The notes beneath the pieces were generated by a model. The model had not been told where the DNA came from. It made no database searches and saw nothing but the letters and a program-made list of their open reading frames with translations. Made by a program: the position numbers and the translations under genes. A DNA stretch of 23,594 bases from Chara braunii (lineage: Eukaryota; Streptophyta; Charophyceae; Charales; Characeae). Location: contig BFEA01000093.1 in NCBI GenBank assembly GCA_003427395.1, forward strand, positions 1,598,023-1,621,616. The letters are read 5' to 3'. Position 1 is the first letter of the stretch. The number at the start of each line of letters is the position of its first letter. Shown piece after piece: positions 18,109 to 23,594 of this stretch.

Positions 18109-18200
18109 CCGAGAGGCGGCTGACGTGCAGACCGTCCGTCGAACGTGGGTATAGGGGCGAAAGACTAATCGGACCATCTGATAGCGGTGTGGATTTGGCC
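18109..18200 (+). pseudogene. 25S rRNA-derived segment, forward (block C)
   Basis: ctgacgtgcagaccgtccgt corresponds to CTGACGTGCAAATCGGTCGT, and gggtataggggcgaaagact plus aatcggaccatct to the highly conserved GGGTATAGGGGCGAAAGACT AATCGAACCATCT. It resumes 25S almost exactly where block A stopped, so block B looks inserted into an A-C continuum. rRNA similarity stops near 18200; 18201-18340 is unrecognised. Confidence 0.9.
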
Positions 18201-18340
18201 ATCTCTGCCTTTGGATTATAATTCCCAATGCCTGCACCATAAGCTGGGTAATGGTCCCAGAAGCCGTGTTTTCCGGGTTGTTTGTGGAGGGATTCCTGAC
18301 CTCCTTCTTCTTTTTATAATGGAATGCAAAGTTGTTTTGT

Positions 18341-18364
18341 AAAAAAAAAAAAAAAAAAAAAAAA
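18341..18364 (+). repeat. A24 tract
   Basis: Twenty-four adenines directly after tgcaaagttgttttgt. The tract lies 140 bp past the 25S-derived blocks, on the plus strand, and suggests the 3' end of a retrotransposed RNA. I could not find a matching target-site duplication (the sequence after it is gtttccccacatcc). Confidence 0.9.
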
Positions 18365-18537
18365 GTTTCCCCACATCCGCCAGACCGGCCGGGTACCTCG
18401 GACTACGTTGGGCACTATTGGACCGCGGCCTGCTGGATGCTGCGTTAGTAGTGGAAGACGACAGGGGACAAAAAAAAGGCAGAGAGAGATGAAATGAATC
18501 TGGCGGGAATCCGCGCCAGATACCTTCAAAGCGGAAG
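18365..18537 (+). other. Putative 5' leader of the LINE
   Basis: Lies between the A24 tract and the first LINE-like reading frame. It is GC-rich, with an A8 run and agagagagatg near 18467-18491. No similarity recognised. It may be the 5' UTR of the downstream LINE or remaining host DNA. Confidence 0.35.
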
Positions 18538-18930
18538 ATGGTGAAAACGAACTGGGCAGAGCTGAAAAAATTTGTGACTCGCCCGTTCCTTGACGGAAAT
18601 AAGCGAGAAAAGACTACAGCCGCCTTCAGAACAGGGACTCGACACTACAGTGGTTCATAGACGAGCAGCTAGCAGACCTATCCACAACTAGACTCAGATC
18701 TAATCCCGCTTGGAGGCTAGCCCAAATCCACATCTTTCTCCAGGCGATATTAGAAAATGGTTTCCTGGATGCTACCAATGTCTCGGAGGACCCCCCCTTC
18801 CTCAACAGACTGTGAACAGACTGAGAACAGCCGCATTACAGAACAGATTCAAACACGGTCACACTAGATGGAAAGACAATCATCACGGAATAGACAGGAG
18901 ACTGGCCCAATGGAGCATCCCCCCCCCTCT
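18538..18930 (+). pseudogene. LINE N-terminal segment (ORF1-like or N-terminal extension), broken
   Basis: An ATG at 18538 opens MVKTNWAELKKFVTRPFL and continues about 40 codons. The sense then moves to another frame reading WFIDEQLADLSTTRLRSNPA and HIFLQAILENGFLDATNVSE, interrupted by two TGA codons (18813, 18822; Trp fits both) and a TAG (18891; Gln fits). No RNA-recognition or CCHC motif is visible, so I cannot say whether it is a separate ORF1 or the front of ORF2. The shift to the frame used downstream occurs in the C-rich stretch at 18921-18950, a likely place for slippage. Confidence 0.5.
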
Positions 18931-19083
18931 CCCCCCCCCCCTCCACTCCCCCAATATCCACTCCGATCCCCGCCCGAACAACCGTTACCATCGCAACCGC
19001 CTGCACAACCACCACGACGACCGCCCCCTATACCCCCCCCGCCCGCTCCAGTCGTTCCGCATCCTCTCAGAAAGTCGCCGCCT
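18931..19083 (+). pseudogene. Proline-rich linker of the LINE protein
   Basis: In the frame of the endonuclease this reads as runs of Pro with Gln, Arg and Ser (PPPSPPPPPLPQ, QPPAQPPRRPPPIPPPP), ending at TAG 19084. The same C-rich DNA is open in a second frame (His/Asn/Arg-rich), so length alone proves nothing. The frame choice rests on continuity with the endonuclease. Confidence 0.6.
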
Positions 19084-19086
19084 TAG

Positions 19087-20520
19087 GCCAAGAAACTGTC
19101 TCAAGCGGACCTACAAATCAAATCGCTGAACGTCAACGGCCTCATGCCGGTCAACCAACAAAAGATCTCTGCAATTTGGAACGAGATTAAGCACCCGGAA
19201 TCGGGATCATGGCCAGATGTTGTATGTATTTAGGAGACCCACCTGTCCCACAATCCAAATCACAAGGCCAAACACACTCAAATTTGGCCGCACACGGCAT
19301 TCTCAGCACCAGTAGTGGCCAGAGCCTCGACTGGGGTGGCCATATGGATTCCGCCTTCATCGAGGCTAAAACCAGTGCAATCGGACTTCGACAGACAGGA
19401 GGGGAGATGGGTCTACCTTAAAGCAATATTGGGAGAAGAGATGATATGCATTGCGAGCATCTATGGTCTAAATGATGACGCTGCCAGACTCCAATTCCTG
19501 CAAAATCTCACAGAAGTTTTGCCAAATGACTGCCCCCTTATCATAGCCGGCGACTTTAATGTCACTCCTGACCCGGCCTTGGACAGGCGATCATCCTCCT
19601 CCCAGCCACAGGTGGGAGAATTACAACCAGACGTCCTTATGCTCAACCACATTATCGCAAAGATGCAACTATGCGACATATACAGACTTCTTCACCCAAC
19701 CAAGAGAGGCTACACCTATTTACGATCTAGAGGAGAAGCAGGTCTATGTAACTCCCGAATAGATCTCTTTCTCATATCACAGACCCTCACAGGCCTGGTG
19801 TCCGTAGCAGAGATACAAACCATTAGTCCCTGCAAGTTCTTTGACCACAGAGGTATAGTGATGGGTATTTCGTTTCATCACCACCTGTCTCGAGGCTCCA
19901 ATTTTTACAAGTTCAACACATCATTGCTTAAACTACAAACGTTAAGCCAGTTGGTGGTAGAATTCTGGACATACTGGGTGACTCAGAAAAATGCCCACGC
20001 GTTTTTGGTAGACTGGTTTAATACAGGGGTCGTTAACCTCAGGGAGCAGGTTAAAAAATTCTCGATTAAACATGCGAGAGATCGAAAATCCACTCTCAAT
20101 AGCCTGTTGCACACTCTCGAACAGTGGGACCAGCAACTGCCGGAACAACCGCTGGACCCACTAATCTTTTCGCAGCTCCAAGACGTTAAAGACCATCTAC
20201 AGACCCACCTAGACCACCAGGCAGAGACATGGAGAATCCACGCCCGGATTCGTAAAGTGGATACGGAAGGGACAATGGCCATAATATTTTTCAACAAAGC
20301 TAGGACCAGGGCAAGACAAAGCCAGGTGGCTGAGCTACACCATCCCTTTCATCCACACGAGTCGGACGCCTCGAATGCCTACACAATAGTGGACTATGCC
20401 ACGCAATACTACCGGAAATTCTACACATCCGAAAATGCACAATGGGGAGAAGAAACATTGTCCCAGGCCAGATCTACCATGTTGCACAGCTTGTCAGCCC
20501 TGCTTTCTCAGCAACAAAAG
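19087..20520 (+). pseudogene. LINE endonuclease (APE-like) and linker to RT
   Basis: AP-type endonucleases nick the target to prime reverse transcription. Motifs in order: SLNVNGL (Asn codon 19129), ETHL (19234) preceded by an in-frame TAG at 19231 where the family has Gln (LQETHL), GVAIWIP, IYGLND, IIAGDFNVT (Asp 19552, Asn 19558), RIDLFLIS (19756) and FDHRGIVMG (Asp 19843, His 19846). Metal-binding and catalytic residues are therefore still encoded. From 19234 to 20520 the frame is uninterrupted (429 codons); the part after 19315 is 402 codons, but it begins at GTG, not a credible eukaryotic start. Residues after about 19900 form a helical, Gln-rich linker. TAG 20521 separates it from the RT. 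Confidence 0.92.
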
Positions 20521-20523
20521 TAG

Positions 20524-21771
20524 GCCCTGGACACACCTCTCTCATACCAAAAGATCTTCTCAGCACTGAAAGATATGGATGATGATAGAACCCCGGGTTT
20601 GGACGGCTTCCCGAAAGAATTCTGGCTCCATTTTTGGGAGACCCTGGGCCCGGATCTTATGACATACATACATGCGGCCCAACATGAAGGACGTTTCGGG
20701 GATCTCATGGCCCAAGGGGTCACCACCTTACTTTACAAGAAAGGGGATCGAGCGGAAATTAGGAACTATCGCCCAATCACTCTCCTACCCCTCCCATACA
20801 AGATGGTGGCAAAAACACTATGTAACAGACTTCTCCCCTGCATGCACCGCCTTGTTCACATGGACCAAACTGGATTCATTCCCCACCGAAACATTCAAGA
20901 CAATGTCCTGCTCGTCAATGAGACGATCAAGTATGCAAGACAAAGACAGGTAGAGGCTGCAATCCTATTCATCGATTTCGAAAAAGCCTACGACCATGTG
21001 GACTAGTGATTCTTGGTCTAGTGCCTAGACAAGATGAACTTTGACCCTGTATTCAGACACTGGGTCCATACACTACACCATTCCGCGACAACGAACATCA
21101 TGTTAAATGGCCACCTCTCATATCCTTTTCCCTTACAGAGATTTGTGAGACAAGGAGACCCGATCACCCCACTTCTCTTCGTCATCGTCATGGAAGCACT
21201 AGTTGCACTCATACGAGCCAACCCTGACATTGAGCGAGTCTCCATCGCAGAGCTCCCTGCACACAAAGTACCGGTCACCTCGCCGTTCACAGACGACCTG
21301 ACGGTACTCATTAAAGCCTCAAGATCCAGTGTGCAAGCGCTGGCTCACACAATACACGTCTTCTCCATCGCTGCAGACATGAAGGTCAACTGGGGTGCTA
21401 AAACGGAGGGATGGTGGCTCCACACAGAAGAACCGCCACCTGACGAGCCCCCAGTCAACTGGCGTTTAAAGGAGGAAGCCATCCGAATTTTGGGGATAAG
21501 ACTCATAACCTTGGGCCCTCCTAAGGACCATGGGGCCCATCTAGTCTAAACAACAATTCAAGCCATGGCCAAATGGAAGGGTCTGCACACCTCCATAGTA
21601 GGTAGAGCCCTGACCATCAACAACGCAATCTTGTCAACCATCTGGTACAAGACGGCCTTTTGGATCCTCCTCCCACGTCAACTAACTCTTCTCAAGTCAA
21701 CAATTGCAGCGTATCTATGGAGGAATGATCATGAGTTAAGGACATGCATCAAAAGGGTGGCATGGGCCTAA
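20524..21771 (+). pseudogene. LINE reverse transcriptase domain
   Basis: Same frame as the endonuclease. RT blocks: DDDRTPGLDGFPKEFW (20575 on), NYRPITLLPLPYKMVAKTL, MDQTGFIPHRNIQDNVL, ILFIDFEKAYDHVD with the first catalytic Asp at 20974, RFVRQGDPITPLLFVIV (21139 on; the family usually has RQGCP), FTDD at 21286-21297 where the family has F/YADD, ADMKVNWGAKTEG, and ILGIRL. Both Asp of the DD pair remain. Stops at 21004 (TAG), 21007 (TGA), 21019 (TAG), 21547 (TAA) and 21769 (TAA) kill it. The Ala-to-Thr change in FTDD (GCA to ACA) would be another single transition. Confidence 0.93.
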
Positions 21772-23594
21772 GTGGCCCAACCAAAAGTTAAAGATGGCTT
21801 AGGAATTATAAACCCTGAAAACCAAATCAAGGCACTGGTGTTTAAAGTTATTGTGCGGTTGCTGATGGCTGATGACCTCCCGTGGGCTCCCCTCGCCTGC
21901 ATTCAACTCAACTGCCTGACGCCAGCAACACCCCAAGACAATCCAGTCCACCCGCTGGCATGGCTAACAAATCCGGCGTGGTCTGTTCCCATGCCTCCAA
22001 GGACAACAGCCGCTGACACTCATAGCCAAAACAGACCTGATTAATGATCCCATGTGGGCCTCCCTTCTCTCTCTTTGGAGAGACATTGGTCCTCAACAGG
22101 TCCCGCCACCAGCAAGGTGGCATGAGCTATGGAGGCATCCGTGGTTTAGGAACCCGCAAATACTAGACACCCGAGGACAACCTCTCTCGGTCAAACAAGG
22201 ATCACACTGGCTGTCCTGGGTAAAGAAAGGGATATTCTCCCTAGGGGACCTGTGGGACATACCAACAGCCAACTGGAAGCTTGTCAAGCAACTCCGCCCC
22301 CTACTAAAGAATATCAAAGACTTGGAGGGCAAACTAAATACCCTCCAAGAAGCTGTCCCCATAGCATGGTACGGCGCCCTCAAACAAGGTCCGCAAGTCC
22401 TCAAGGGAGACTGGGTGGTACAGGTTACGACGCTGCCACTCCCAATGGTTATCTACAAGATTACCAATAGGAGGGTGCATCATGTGGACCTAGAGGCCTA
22501 TGAACCAGAACTGCCAGGGGCCCGTCTCACCCCAGTCAAAAGGAATGCGGAGCTGGATACAACACTCCCCTGGGATGCCCTGATCAGAGTCAGGGTCCTA
22601 GGAGATGACAAAGAAGGCTGGTATGAGTACGAATCATCAATCCCTCTGAGCCAACTACCTTTTGACCCCGCTGAATGGCACTGACGGGGAGCCAAACCGC
22701 TCCCATTCTGGAAATTCACTGTGAAAGACTGTTACAGAAGAACGCACAAAACGATAGATACAACTAGCATTGTGAAACACCGCTGGGAACGAGACTCTAC
22801 ACTCACGAGACGGGAGATTGAGCGCATCACTTGGCCACAATATGCACACCTGATGCCCACATCTCACAGAGCACTGCAATGGCAGATTCTGTACAGGTGC
22901 TTGCCAACACCAGATTGGGTGGTATCCCGCTCACAGCTGGAACAAAAGAAGATATTGTCCCCAATTTGTACTTTTTGTGGCCACTCCTCCCCGAAACAAA
23001 TAGCCGATCTCGAGCACTGCCTACTATTTTGCCCATTGGCAAAACAGATATGGCAGTGGTGGAGCGCAACATGGTTCCACCTCACAGGGCAGGACCTCCC
23101 ATGGGACCCGACGGTGATACTATTGGGACACCACTCAGATACCACACGGGCATGGACGCCCTTTCAGACCAACCTTTTTTCGCTCAGCAGATTAGAAATC
23201 CAGATGACACCATGGCGGGCAAGATGCTCTCACGAGAGGAATGAACACTTTGGATATCAGCAAGCCAAGCTGCACATCATCGACTCTATTCGGGCGCCCA
23301 TTCACAAGGCCTGGGCCCAATTAAAAGACTCACTAACTCGAACAACAGACCCGCTAAAAAGATCAGAACAAATATCCCTTTTCGAGCAACTGTGGCTGGA
23401 CTCGGAAAAGAAATTGGGGGAACTTGACACATCACAATGTATCATATGGAAACACTGGTGGCAGAATGAGAGGCAATGGAAGTGGAAGCCGCTCCCAATG
23501 GCATATCGCCCGGTCACGGGCCAGCCTCTACTGCCCATGCCCCACTCCACACAACACCACCCTCCCCACACGATCCCAACACAGTCCTCCCCCC
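21772..23594 (+). pseudogene. LINE C-terminal region with CCHC (zf-RVT-like) knuckle
   Basis: The frame continues from the RT (VAQPKVKDGLGIINPENQIK) to about 22000, where one frameshift moves the sense to the next frame (LTLIAKTDLINDPMWASLLS). A TGA at 22682 interrupts EWH*RGAKPLPFWKFTVKD; Trp or Arg would fit. After it the frame stays open for over 900 bp to the window end. It contains CTFCGHSSPKQIADLEHCLL then FC: Cys 22967, Cys 22976, His 23015, Cys 23030 (C-x2-C-x12-H-x4-C), followed by PLAKQIWQWW, as in zf-RVT domains. A WRARCSHERNEHFG stretch and a Pro/His-rich tail follow. No RNase H motif is seen before the window ends. Confidence 0.88.

Larger units (their letters stand above)
18538..23594 (+). 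mobile_element. Decayed LINE retrotransposon (APE-RT class), 3' end outside the window
   Basis: Over 5 kb in one orientation with domains in the order of plant L1-type LINEs: N-terminal segment, proline-rich linker, AP-type endonuclease, reverse transcriptase, CCHC knuckle. In-frame stops occur at 18813, 18822, 18891, 19084, 19231, 20521, 21004, 21007, 21019, 21547, 21769 and 22682. Frameshifts are inferred near 18640, within the C-rich run at 18921-18950 and near 22000. The last frame is still open at the window end. The element therefore cannot make its full protein, though each domain is still easily read. Its 5' boundary is uncertain (18365 to 18538). Confidence 0.93.

Noticed and set aside
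18341-18378. Target-site duplication for the A24-tailed insertion
   Set aside because: gtttccccacatcc after the tract has no matching copy that I could find upstream of the 25S-derived blocks.
19461-20297. Minus-strand frames opposite the LINE endonuclease
   Set aside because: Antisense shadows; the plus strand shows clear APE motifs.

Overview
The window looks like nuclear DNA of a plant or streptophyte alga, rich in repeats and poor in genes. The evidence is a plant-type LINE with a zf-RVT-like knuckle, a PIF/Harbinger transposase, long GA microsatellites, several nested non-autonomous elements and a possible class III peroxidase exon. A charophyte or early-diverging land plant is my best guess, but no marker here fixes the species. 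There is no bacterial operon, CRISPR array or intact tRNA gene. It is draft assembly: it carries a run of 303 N and a complete Nextera mate-pair junction adapter.

Layout. 1-1454: GA microsatellites, diverged direct repeats and a 133-bp minisatellite, with the adapter at 1273-1310 followed by an exact 136-bp duplication. 1883-3178 (minus): an intact 431-aa PIF/Harbinger transposase, the only convincing complete protein gene. 3727-5125: short tandem duplications, dispersed repeats, GA tracts and a 74-nt hairpin. 5126-8189: AT-rich, no gene seen. 8190-10048: a large imperfect inverted repeat (arms about 510 bp) whose left arm holds a 486-bp hAT-like MITE with 8-bp target-site duplications; the right arm preserves the empty site. 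10215-13345: a 59-bp satellite-like array broken up by a poly-T/gap repeat, a second hAT-like MITE (509 bp, 8-bp duplication) and another dispersed repeat. 13622-14972: faint traces of host exons (peroxidase-like, p24-like), low confidence. 15130-15950: four copies of a repeat of about 210 bp.

17480-18364: a diverged, scrambled piece of nuclear 25S rRNA (forward, inverted, forward), followed after 140 bp of unrecognised sequence by an A24 tract. 18538-23594 (running off the end): a decayed LINE with a broken N-terminal segment, proline-rich linker, AP-type endonuclease, reverse transcriptase and C-terminal CCHC knuckle. It carries a dozen in-frame stops, most of them one C-to-T or G-to-A change from Gln, Trp or Arg codons, plus a few frameshifts.

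The sequences do not form a pathway. They record layered transposition: DNA elements in the left and centre, and retrotransposition on the right. The observations most worth following are the scrambled 25S-derived unit with its downstream A tract, the inverted repeat that dates a MITE insertion through its own empty site, and the two related MITEs with different subterminal motifs.
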